A stretch of DNA of 11,087 nt from Bacteroides sp. Lineage in GTDB: Bacteria > Bacteroidota > Bacteroidia > Bacteroidales > Muribaculaceae. Where the stretch lies: positions 1 through 11,087 of the forward strand of contig JAAVDV010000014.1 in NCBI GenBank assembly GCA_014801595.1. The letters run 5' to 3'. The notes beneath the pieces were generated by a model, which did no database searches, was not told the DNA's origin, and was given only the letters and a program-made list of their open reading frames with translations. Within the stretch, counting starts at the first letter, position 1. Each line of letters starts with the position of its first letter. Position numbers and translations under genes: made by a program. Below are positions 1 through 7,388 of the stretch, in pieces.

Positions 1-79
1 TCAATGATTGAATCTCGCATATCCTCCGCTTGGCGATTTTGGCCGCTTTGGCCTTGTCGTTCAGTCGCGATGCCCGCAT
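1..79 (-). CDS. Possible small or partial basic protein, truncated at the left edge
   Basis: On the minus strand an ATG at 79-77 opens a frame with no stop down to base 1. It reads MRASRLNDKAKAAKIAKRRI and continues with six more residues. The product is rich in Lys, Arg and Ala. The frame is also open upstream of this ATG, back to a TAA near 138-136, so a longer non-ATG start is possible. AAGGAG lies immediately before the ATG but only two bases away, too close for a normal ribosome binding site. The whole frame overlaps the inverted repeat, so it may simply be an open frame inside a repeat element. I do not recognise a family. Confidence 0.2.
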   Translation of the reverse strand, partial: MRASRLNDKAKAAKIAKRRICEIQSL

Positions 80-124
80 CACTCCTTCGCTCCGCAGCCA
101 AATCGCCTCAAAATCGCCAGAGCG
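27..124. repeat. Imperfect inverted repeat with arms of about 28 nt
   Basis: The left arm (about 27-53) and the right arm (about 94-124) are reverse complements of each other apart from a few mismatches and single-base bulges. The core is tggcgatttt at 31-40 against aaaatcgcca at 110-119, and a second matching block is tttggc at 47-52 against gccaaa at 97-102. About 40 nt of GC-rich sequence lie between the arms. Transcribed, this would form a long stem. It is GC-richer than the AT-rich sequence that follows from about 126. It could be an intergenic repeat family, a terminator-like structure for a gene off the left edge, or a side effect of the coding frame on the minus strand. The symmetry is seen directly; the role is not known. 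Confidence 0.55.
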
Positions 125-196
125 TATAATATGCGTTTAATTTGACCAGCTACTTATCTCAAGATTGTACGGTTCTGACAATTTCTCACTCATTCA

Positions 197-228
197 GTTG
201 GTTGGACAGATTAATTTGATTAAATTTG
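197..228 (+). promoter_or_regulatory. Bacteroidetes-type promoter for the TPR/AraC regulator
   Basis: A -7 box TAAATTTG at 221-228 matches TAnnTTTG. A -33-like GTTG lies at 197-200, with a spacer of 20 nt, which is within the usual 19-21. The predicted transcription start is near 235, about 20 nt before the ATG at 255. That position makes the more upstream in-frame ATG at 165 unlikely to be the true start. Matches are by eye. Confidence 0.5.
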
Positions 229-254
229 TAGGACTTATTTACATTACTCCTTGT

Positions 255-2048
255 ATGTCAGCCTTACGTATCCTTCATATTTCCCGATCACTCTTATTTC
301 GCCATATTCTATATCCCGGGATTATAATAGTTATACTCTTGGCGATATCCGGCTGCCGTCAATCGACACACACCGTTTACAACAACGAGCTGGAACGTCT
401 TAGAAGTGAGGCAAAGGAGGCAGCCATGAAGGGGAATTTCAACAAAAGTGATTCTTTGGGGAAAGAACTCTACCGGAAAGCTCTGGAGGCAGATAACGAA
501 TCATTTCAGGCATACGGGCTAATGAGCCAAAGTTATTACAACTATTCACCCCTACAGGGAGCAGAACGTAAGAAAATCGCGCACCGAGCACTTGAAAAAG
601 CTTTACATACCGATAATGATACTTTGATTTCGCGTATATACAATGTCCTCGGATGCTATGCCACGCTTCAAGACTATGATTTCGCAATGGCGGTGCATTA
701 TTTTTCCGAGGCCAAACGTTATGCACTGGCTGCAGGCGCACGCGATTTCGTGATGGCGGCCGATTGTAATATTTCTGAAATATATCATTCTATCGGCGAT
801 ACTCTCGGGCTGACGTATGACCGGGAAATATATGAATTCGCAAAAGAGACCGGGCAGTATCACTTCATGCTTCCTGCCGCACAACATATGGCCGAACATC
901 TTATGGAGAATGCCGCGACCGCCCCACAAGCTTTAACTTATATCGCAGACATCAATTCTACTGAATCAGCATATCTCTATCATAAATTGATGGGCGATTA
1001 TTTCCAAGCCATGGGAGATGATAAAGAGTCGGCGAGACAATATGATAAAGCCATCGCTGACAACGACACCAGTCCCGGAGTATACCTATCCTACGCGGCC
1101 CTCCTTTTTAACCGGGATAAACATGAGGAATCTCTGGCTATGCTTGATAAGGCTAAAGATAACCTTAACGACGAGAGCACCTATAATACATATCGCTCAC
1201 GGATGCTCAAACTCTATGCAGACAATTACCGACAAATCCAACATTATAAGGAGGGTATGGACCATCTCTATCGCTTCATAGCCCTCCGGGACTCTATGAA
1301 TGAATATCGGAGCAACGAGCAGGTCAACCGATTCCGCATAAGATATGATCTCGGAAAGAAGGAGCTTGAAGTGACACGCACAAAAGCAGAACTGCGTATC
1401 CGAAATATAATCATATGCTCCGTAGTGATACTCTCCATTATCATTATCGGGCTCATTATCATATATTTTAAAAAGCGCAATCGTCTGTTACAAGTAATAG
1501 TGGATCGCCAAAAGTCACTTATACACTTGCGAAATGAAAGCTCATTGGTGCAACCGGTCGCTTACGACAATTCTACCGACAGCGATGCCACCCCACAACC
1601 CCGAAATGAAATTGATGACCACTCCATAGCCGATGCACCGGACGATGATGATGATGGCAGCAGTGTCGAATCCAATCGTGGAGGTATCTCGGACGCGAAG
1701 ATATCTGAAATATGGAGTCGTATCAAAAGGGAGATGGAAATCAATCATATTTACCGGGATCCCTCGGTGAGCCGAGAGATTTTCGCCAATCGTGTAGGCT
1801 GCAACCACACTTGGTTTTCACAAGTCATAAAGGAACGCACAGGCCTGAGCTATCCTCAGTTTATGAACACCCGACGAGTGGAAGAAGCTGTCGAACGACT
1901 ATCGGATCCCGCATATTCCAATACGCATGAAGAATTGTGGCGGCAGCTCGGATTTCTATCAAAAGCCACATTCTATAATAGTTTCAAAGCCCAAATGGGG
2001 ATGAGTCCCGCCGAGTATCGGCGACGGGCTCTGACCTCTACTGATTGA
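255..2048 (+). CDS. Membrane-spanning TPR sensor / AraC-family transcriptional regulator
   Basis: A one-component regulator, predicted to sense in the periplasm and bind DNA in the cytoplasm. From the ATG at 255 it has 597 residues. Residues 1-34 form a basic then hydrophobic leader ending in a lipobox-like ISGC (Cys34). Residues 35 to about 340 are helical with TPR-like repeats. Residues 340-383 look like a charged signalling coiled coil. A transmembrane helix at 384-405 is followed by KKRNR, which fits a cytoplasmic C-terminus. An acidic linker with five Asp (463-467) precedes an AraC domain (about 485-592) whose second helix-turn-helix ends in MGMSPAEYRRR. The frame extends back to an ATG at 165, but that lies upstream of the promoter and puts extra residues before the leader, so 255 is preferred. 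It lies next to and in the same direction as the surface-protein cluster, its likely target. Ligand and targets are unknown. Having both a lipobox and a transmembrane helix is unusual, and Cys34 may not be lipidated. Confidence 0.85.
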   Translation: MSALRILHISRSLLFRHILYPGIIIVILLAISGCRQSTHTVYNNELERLRSEAKEAAMKGNFNKSDSLGKELYRKALEADNESFQAYGLMSQSYYNYSPLQGAERKKIAHRALEKALHTDNDTLISRIYNVLGCYATLQDYDFAMAVHYFSEAKRYALAAGARDFVMAADCNISEIYHSIGDTLGLTYDREIYEFAKETGQYHFMLPAAQHMAEHLMENAATAPQALTYIADINSTESAYLYHKLMGDYFQAMGDDKESARQYDKAIADNDTSPGVYLSYAALLFNRDKHEESLAMLDKAKDNLNDESTYNTYRSRMLKLYADNYRQIQHYKEGMDHLYRFIALRDSMNEYRSNEQVNRFRIRYDLGKKELEVTRTKAELRIRNIIICSVVILSIIIIGLIIIYFKKRNRLLQVIVDRQKSLIHLRNESSLVQPVAYDNSTDSDATPQPRNEIDDHSIADAPDDDDDGSSVESNRGGISDAKISEIWSRIKREMEINHIYRDPSVSREIFANRVGCNHTWFSQVIKERTGLSYPQFMNTRRVEEAVERLSDPAYSNTHEELWRQLGFLSKATFYNSFKAQMGMSPAEYRRRALTSTD

Positions 2049-2139
2049 GCATTCATATTTAATAATGTAATCCTGAGTACAGGAATGTAACATTTCAGTC
2101 AACAAATACGCCATTGGCTGATTCAATACTTCCAAACCT

Positions 2140-2170
2140 TTTGATACAGATGGTTTTGTAATTAATTTTG
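2140..2170 (+). promoter_or_regulatory. Strong Bacteroidetes-type promoter for the surface-protein operon
   Basis: TTTG at 2140-2143, a 19-nt spacer, and TAATTTTG at 2163-2170 match the -33/-7 consensus of the Bacteroidetes primary sigma factor with no mismatch. Transcription would start near 2177, giving a leader of about 60 nt before the ATG at 2238. It lies in the 189-nt gap after the regulator gene, so the three genes downstream can be transcribed separately from the regulator. Sequence just upstream (2049-2139) would be the place for a regulator binding site; I see only a short tcctg/cagga palindrome at 2070-2083. Confidence 0.6.
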
Positions 2171-2237
2171 GAGCGGGGATTCACTCGGCTTACATCCGCA
2201 GTCACCCCGCATTTTACCAATACTAATTACCACCATC

Positions 2238-5200
2238 ATGAAGAAATTGCCACTTATTATCATCGGAACCGCCGTTGTCGCAATCGGAGGTTCGATGATG
2301 GCTTTCGGGTCGTCTGAAGCCTCGAAGCTGACAGCGGAAATGTCATTGCCGAAAGTGATGCACAAACCATCAGCCCGTAAAAATGTAAAACAACAAGCAG
2401 CCCGCAAGACAGCCGGTTTCGATACATGGATTGTAGATGTCAAATCCAATTTCGACACCAACTCTCAATTTACCCCCACGGAGGGCAAAGTCTACGAATA
2501 TTCTGCCGAAGTCAGTATCACAGGAAATAAAGCCAAGCTCAAAGGTCTGTTTGATCTATGGTATGATGATATCGAGAAGGAATACACTCTCGAAGGCAGC
2601 TATGACCAGCGCTCCGGAGAAATCCGAATCCCCGTAGGAAAATATGACAGCGAGATTCAGGGAATAGATTCCTATACTAAAGCCGCGGAGATGTATAGTC
2701 TCTCTACAAACGAACCCTATACTCTTATAGTTTTCGCAGGTGACATGACCGATTCCGGCCAACTCAACACCATTGACGAACTCGTCTTCAGTGTATCCGA
2801 TGATATGGACCGCATCACCGCAAAAACCGGATTCGGGTTATACGCATTCAATACCAAAGGGGAAACGATGGCATTCTATGACTACTACAAGTCATGTGAT
2901 CTATCCACACCTGTCAACGGGGTGAAACTCTCCACCAATACCGGCACCCTTGATTTCGCCGGACTCTTCATCTGCACCGGCATGCCGCAACACGCATCCC
3001 TCTCCATACTTAACCGTGGATCGCAATCCACAACAATGAGATGCGAGACATCCTCTGCCGACATTACCATCGACAATGACGAGAGCACTATAGCTTCCGG
3101 CGAACGCAAGACGTTCGACCTTACACTGACGCCATCTCAGACAGGCCATATCAATGAGAATATATATTTCCGCACACCTGATGGCGATGATCTTGCGGTA
3201 AATGTCGATGTCGATGTCTACGAGCGTCCCGATTACACCCTGATTACAAAAAACGGAGCGGAGTACATGGATTTCGAATTCTCTCCCCTATACCCGTTCA
3301 TCATAGAGGAGCGCGACGGGAAGAAGGTCGCTGTTTCTATAAATCAGGGTTCCATGACGGAGGGATGGTTCACCATGACGGTCAATATTCCCGAGGGTAA
3401 GGTAGGAACACTCATCTACGATGCCACTCAGATGGATAAGCAGCCAAATGGCTTCGTGTGCAGTCTCGATAAAGAAATTGTAGCTGATTTCCGGTATGTC
3501 AGTTCATCTTACGCCCCTTTTCCGGTCGGAGGGACCCTTATTATCCCCGAAGGGAAACATATCGTAGGATTCTCTCATGAAATTCAAATTGATTGGTTTG
3601 AAGATACCAATAGACACGGGGAGGTTTATGTAAGCAGTATCGATCTTCAAGTGACCGATGCCACTCCCAATTCTGCGGTAGTTGACAATACACAAATTAC
3701 ATTCGATGATGCCTGGTTTGATTCCATATCCACATCCCGTCAAGCTTCCGTAAATCTCCACAATACCGGCACAGAGGCTTTACGTGTCACCGGATTTGAC
3801 GCAACAGACGGATTCTCTGCTCTCATCCCCGATCTTTCAGTTCAGCATGGCGGATATATCACTGTCCCCTTGGTATGGACAGTTGACAAGGTAGGCAAAG
3901 CTGAAGGCTCTGTGACCCTGCATACGACCGCAGGTGACTTCAGCATCAACTGCGAAGGCTCTGCCAAAGCGATTCCGGAGGATTTCCATAATATAGTGTC
4001 GGCAGGTAAAATATCTTTTGATACTGACGCTAACTATCCGTTTGTATATAACGCAGCTCGCGGATACCTCTACAACAGCACTTCCAAAGCCGATATAGAG
4101 GAGATATCCAACTCCTGGCTTGATGTTACTTTTGAAGTTCCGGAAGGCTCTATCGGTAAACTTGACTGGGATGCCTATAATGATTCCGAAGATCCTTTCG
4201 TTTTCATGGGTATACCTTCGGTTGTATCGGGGTCCATATTCACCATCGATGGTGACAACGAGAAAGCTATAGGTGGTGTGGGAATACATTGCTCTGCCTC
4301 AAGTATGTACACCCCGGGCGAACTTCTTTTCCGCCCCGGACGTCACTCCGTAAGATTCAATTATAAGAAAACGGGGTCTCGACCGAAAGATGTTTACGGC
4401 GATGACCGTCTAAAACTATATGAAATCAGCCTTGAACTCATAAATAATGAGGAGTATAAGGGGTATGTGACACCTGAAACTTGTGATTTCAAGGGCATAG
4501 AATACACAGTGGAGCGTGACGGTCATCAGATGATCGGGCTCGTAAATTATACCGACACTCCCGTTGAACTGATCTCGTGGGAGCACGACGGTCCATTCTC
4601 CATCGTGGATCTCTCAGATTTTGCTTATGAGGGCGCCACTCCATTCATGGTGGAATATCATCCCACTAAGACCGGCGTTGAGACAGGCTCCATCACTCTC
4701 CACACCACCATCGGTGATTATAAGGTGGACTGCTCGGCAAAGGGTATCGATCTCAACCGAGGAGGCCGCGTATTCTATGAAAGCTTTGAGTATGGCAGCG
4801 AAGGATGGTTGTTGGAGGATTTTGACGGCGACCAGGTTAACTGGATGGATCTTAGCGATATCATCAATAACTATGAATCCCTCACTATGGGTATCCCCTA
4901 CGGATACCGTGCCATGGGAACCGTATTCTTCGAATATGGCAACAATAGATGGTTCGAATCGCCGGTCAACAATGTCATCTTCAGTCCGGAAATTGAGATT
5001 CCCGCCAATGGGGATACTTTCCTGCAATTCATAACCGCCGCCAAATCATTCAATAATGACACTCTCGAAGTGCTCGTTGGAGTGGATGCCGATACCTATA
5101 TCGATGAGTATGAGAGTTTATTGACCTTGAATTTCGAAGATCTGACTCTTTGGAGAGAATATCAGGCCAATCTCACGAAATATGCCGGTAAGACAATCCG

Positions 5201-5462
5201 TATAGCTTTCCGTTCAAAGACTGAGAAAGCAACCAACGCTTATTACATTATGATCGACGATATACTCGTGACCAACTCAGAGACTCCTCGTGTGTCAGGA
5301 GTTACGGAGATCGCCCCCGAGAAGGCCGAATTGACGGATACCGAGTGGTACACCCCTGAAGGCATTCGTCTCTCGAAACCTCAGCAGGGTTTGAATATTG
5401 TGGTGGAGCGTTGGTCAGACGGAAGCGTGACATCGCGTAAATCAATCATTCGCAACCACTAA
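2238..5462 (+). CDS. Large secreted modular beta-sandwich surface protein with choice-of-anchor J-like domain and T9SS-like tail
   Basis: A 1074-residue exported protein, probably an adhesin or binding protein; no catalytic motif is seen. It starts MKKLPLIIIGTAVVAIGGSM, a signal peptide. Residues about 30-225 are a beta-rich region I cannot place. Then three Ig-like units resembling HYDIN/choice-of-anchor D repeats (about 229-332, 487-577, 749-838) alternate with two copies of an unnamed module (about 344-472 and 592-734). The second and third Ig-like units share a GS(V/I)TLHTT signature near their ends. Residues 845-1012 resemble a choice-of-anchor J/cleaved adhesin domain: an opening YESFEYGSEGW, then strands ending in YYIMIDDILV. 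Residues 1022-1074 form the export-type tail (WYTPEGIRL, then a strand, then RKSIIRN). It is the first gene after the strong promoter, and the next gene starts 12 nt after its stop. Domain names come from sequence resemblance only. Confidence 0.8.
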   Translation: MKKLPLIIIGTAVVAIGGSMMAFGSSEASKLTAEMSLPKVMHKPSARKNVKQQAARKTAGFDTWIVDVKSNFDTNSQFTPTEGKVYEYSAEVSITGNKAKLKGLFDLWYDDIEKEYTLEGSYDQRSGEIRIPVGKYDSEIQGIDSYTKAAEMYSLSTNEPYTLIVFAGDMTDSGQLNTIDELVFSVSDDMDRITAKTGFGLYAFNTKGETMAFYDYYKSCDLSTPVNGVKLSTNTGTLDFAGLFICTGMPQHASLSILNRGSQSTTMRCETSSADITIDNDESTIASGERKTFDLTLTPSQTGHINENIYFRTPDGDDLAVNVDVDVYERPDYTLITKNGAEYMDFEFSPLYPFIIEERDGKKVAVSINQGSMTEGWFTMTVNIPEGKVGTLIYDATQMDKQPNGFVCSLDKEIVADFRYVSSSYAPFPVGGTLIIPEGKHIVGFSHEIQIDWFEDTNRHGEVYVSSIDLQVTDATPNSAVVDNTQITFDDAWFDSISTSRQASVNLHNTGTEALRVTGFDATDGFSALIPDLSVQHGGYITVPLVWTVDKVGKAEGSVTLHTTAGDFSINCEGSAKAIPEDFHNIVSAGKISFDTDANYPFVYNAARGYLYNSTSKADIEEISNSWLDVTFEVPEGSIGKLDWDAYNDSEDPFVFMGIPSVVSGSIFTIDGDNEKAIGGVGIHCSASSMYTPGELLFRPGRHSVRFNYKKTGSRPKDVYGDDRLKLYEISLELINNEEYKGYVTPETCDFKGIEYTVERDGHQMIGLVNYTDTPVELISWEHDGPFSIVDLSDFAYEGATPFMVEYHPTKTGVETGSITLHTTIGDYKVDCSAKGIDLNRGGRVFYESFEYGSEGWLLEDFDGDQVNWMDLSDIINNYESLTMGIPYGYRAMGTVFFEYGNNRWFESPVNNVIFSPEIEIPANGDTFLQFITAAKSFNNDTLEVLVGVDADTYIDEYESLLTLNFEDLTLWREYQANLTKYAGKTIRIAFRSKTEKATNAYYIMIDDILVTNSETPRVSGVTEIAPEKAELTDTEWYTPEGIRLSKPQQGLNIVVERWSDGSVTSRKSIIRNH
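3267..4439 (+). repeat. Two copies of an internal protein module within the surface-protein gene
   Basis: Copy one is about 3267-3653 (residues 344-472) and copy two about 4011-4439 (residues 592-734). Each starts with an F-rich strand leading to YPF (Y352 and Y600). Each then has a W strand running into PEG-x-x-G-x-L-x-x-DA, a later G-(T/E)-L strand followed by PEGKHIVGF or PGRHSVRF, and ends in a hydrophobic strand (SSIDLQV or YEISLEL). The copies have diverged strongly and would be clear only in protein alignment. A choice-of-anchor D-like unit follows each copy. This points to duplication of a composite unit of about 235-250 residues. I do not know a family name for the module. Confidence 0.6.
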
Positions 5463-5474
5463 CCCTCACTAACC

Positions 5475-7340
5475 ATGAGTATTGGTTTCTTCAGATTCAT
5501 AGCTGCCACCCTCCTCCTTTCGGTGGCGAGTGGCAGCTATGCCTCTATTCCTGAGTATTTTTGCCAGGAATGGAATTCGGCAGAAATACCCGAGGGTTGG
5601 GAACGTATCGGTTCCGGAAAGCATATCACCGGCCCCACGGCCGATATGATCGGGAACTCCGACACCTGGGAGGTAATCGAATTTCCATATGGAAGATCTT
5701 ACATCTCATCATGCGGAACGACAACGGAGGGAGGACGTGTAAACACCACACTTATTTCTCCCGCAGTGTCAATTCCCGCGTCGGGGGCTGTACTATCGAT
5801 TGATGTGGTCAACTATAACCCTGACGTAGAAATTGACAACAAATTCTCTATCTATACTCTTGATCCGGTTTCGGGAGATAAAAGTGAAGATGAACTCTTC
5901 AGCACCCGCATTAAGGCCAACAACTGTGCCGACCCTACCCACATAGCCATACCCCTGACAAGACTTGAGAATACATCCGCACGGTTTGTATTCATCAACG
6001 AAGGCAACAGTACCGGTTTGCTCGGTATAGGCACCGTGCGTGTCATGATGTATGACGCGTCAATATCCGATACGACCACTTTGTTCGAGACATCCCCGAC
6101 TCCACGGAGGGTCAGCGCGGCCGTTTCCATCTGCTCCCCGGCGGATTCCTTTACCGCCACATTGACTGCTCCGGGAATTGAAGAATCAATTTGTGTCGAG
6201 GCAGCCTCTGAATCCGGATATTCCCTCTATCCCCTACCTTTCACATCGGAGTTAAACCCGATGATAGGTCAAAGTATCCCTTATTCTATTTCCATCACTC
6301 CGGAAATGCCGGGTGCAGTCTCTTTAATCAAACGAGGCACTGTGGCCTGCGGCGATGGATTCGAAAGTGTGGTAGTCGAGGAAGAGGGTACCGGGATACG
6401 TTGCGGCTACTGTCCGCTCGGCACCGCTGAACTTGAGTTATATTCCCGTCTCTATCCCGAAAGATTCATCGGTGTCGGAATCCACTGTACACCCCTATCT
6501 TCGGAAGCTCTGCAAGCAAAAGGATATGCTGACCGGTTCGTCACGAATCCACGATTCCCGATAACCTCGCTCCCTAAAGCTGTGATAAATCGTCGGACAC
6601 TGACAAGCCCGACAGATGTGCCGGAGTTTGAAAATACAATAAGTTCACTTCTTTCCCAACGTAGCATAGCAAAAGTGGAGATTGACAGAGTGAATTGTGA
6701 TTTCGACTCAGGAAATGTGGAGGTGAAGTTCTCAGTGACGATGGCGGCGGATCTCAGTGATATGGATTTCAGAGCCGCTGCTGTGTTGACCGCAGACAAT
6801 CTCACCGGAGAATCCCAACAATGGATACAGCATAATTACTACACCGGACAAAAACGACCCGATTATATCAATGATGAGCTTTGGGACGTGGCACGTTTCT
6901 ACTATGAGTATCCATCCTCGATGGTCTCATGTATCGACCATCCGTTCAACCATGTAGCCATGGGAATCTTTCCGGATTTTGACGGGGCTCCCCTGACCGA
7001 CACATGGATAGTATCCGAACCTCAGTCGGGTTCACTTTCCTTTACAATGCCTTTTCAGCAGGAAAAAAACGGCTTCGGAGTGCAGGATGCCCGGCAAACC
7101 GCAGTAACCGTCATGATTATAGATGGTCGCAATGGCGAGATCATAGCCGCGCAAAAGGTGAATGCAGACGACTTTAATCATGACATAACCGCAATAGATC
7201 GAATATCGGCAGATAAATCCGATGGAGCCGCGACTTACTATAACCTGCAAGGTATGAAAATCGATCCCAACGATTGCCCGACAGGCATCTATATACGCAA
7301 ATCCGGAGGTATGGTCAAAAAAATCCTGATTCGCAATTGA
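5475..7340 (+). CDS. Omp28-like secreted protein with thioredoxin-type CxxC motif and T9SS-like tail
   Basis: A 621-residue exported protein with a signal peptide likely cut after Ala23. Residues about 28-190 resemble a choice-of-anchor J beta sandwich: an opening EWNSAEIPEGW, then LISPAVSIPASGAVLSIDV. Residues about 285-560 resemble the Omp28 outer-membrane protein family of Porphyromonas and relatives. The hallmark is EEEGTGIRCGYCPLG with C310-G-Y-C313, followed by helices and strands of a thioredoxin-like fold, then a beta domain. The tail (about 571-621) has YYNLQGMKI, GIYIRKSGG and KKILIRN. The CxxC pair could be redox active, but Omp28 itself is described as a surface adhesin, so activity is unproven. 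The gene starts 12 nt after the previous stop, and no promoter lies between, so co-transcription is likely. The octamer cactaacc occurs at the previous stop and again just before this ATG. Confidence 0.8.
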   Translation: MSIGFFRFIAATLLLSVASGSYASIPEYFCQEWNSAEIPEGWERIGSGKHITGPTADMIGNSDTWEVIEFPYGRSYISSCGTTTEGGRVNTTLISPAVSIPASGAVLSIDVVNYNPDVEIDNKFSIYTLDPVSGDKSEDELFSTRIKANNCADPTHIAIPLTRLENTSARFVFINEGNSTGLLGIGTVRVMMYDASISDTTTLFETSPTPRRVSAAVSICSPADSFTATLTAPGIEESICVEAASESGYSLYPLPFTSELNPMIGQSIPYSISITPEMPGAVSLIKRGTVACGDGFESVVVEEEGTGIRCGYCPLGTAELELYSRLYPERFIGVGIHCTPLSSEALQAKGYADRFVTNPRFPITSLPKAVINRRTLTSPTDVPEFENTISSLLSQRSIAKVEIDRVNCDFDSGNVEVKFSVTMAADLSDMDFRAAAVLTADNLTGESQQWIQHNYYTGQKRPDYINDELWDVARFYYEYPSSMVSCIDHPFNHVAMGIFPDFDGAPLTDTWIVSEPQSGSLSFTMPFQQEKNGFGVQDARQTAVTVMIIDGRNGEIIAAQKVNADDFNHDITAIDRISADKSDGAATYYNLQGMKIDPNDCPTGIYIRKSGGMVKKILIRN

Positions 7341-7388
7341 TCTTCTCCATACTTCCCGACACCTTTACAAACATCTGAAAATACACCA

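Noticed and set aside
137..144. ttaatttg as a -7 box
   Set aside because: The spacing within the motif is one base short of TAnnTTTG, and the site at 221-228 fits better.
1641..1657. GAT repeat coding for a run of Asp in the regulator
   Set aside because: It is a short acidic linker before the DNA-binding domain, and too short to be a notable microsatellite.
2070..2083. tcctg-agta-cagga palindrome after the regulator gene
   Set aside because: A 5-bp stem with no T run after it is too weak to call a terminator. It could be an operator but nothing supports that.
3201..3221. Short gatgtc tandem repeat in the surface-protein gene
   Set aside because: It encodes a VDVDVDV beta strand of an Ig-like unit; ordinary coding.
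3837..4289. Minus-strand open frame of 150 codons inside the surface-protein gene
   Set aside because: It lies wholly inside a well-supported gene, has no recognisable domain or promoter, and reads as an antisense shadow.
4614..5034. Two opposed 137-codon frames within the choice-of-anchor J-like region
   Set aside because: Both are shadows of the true frame, which carries clear domain signatures here.
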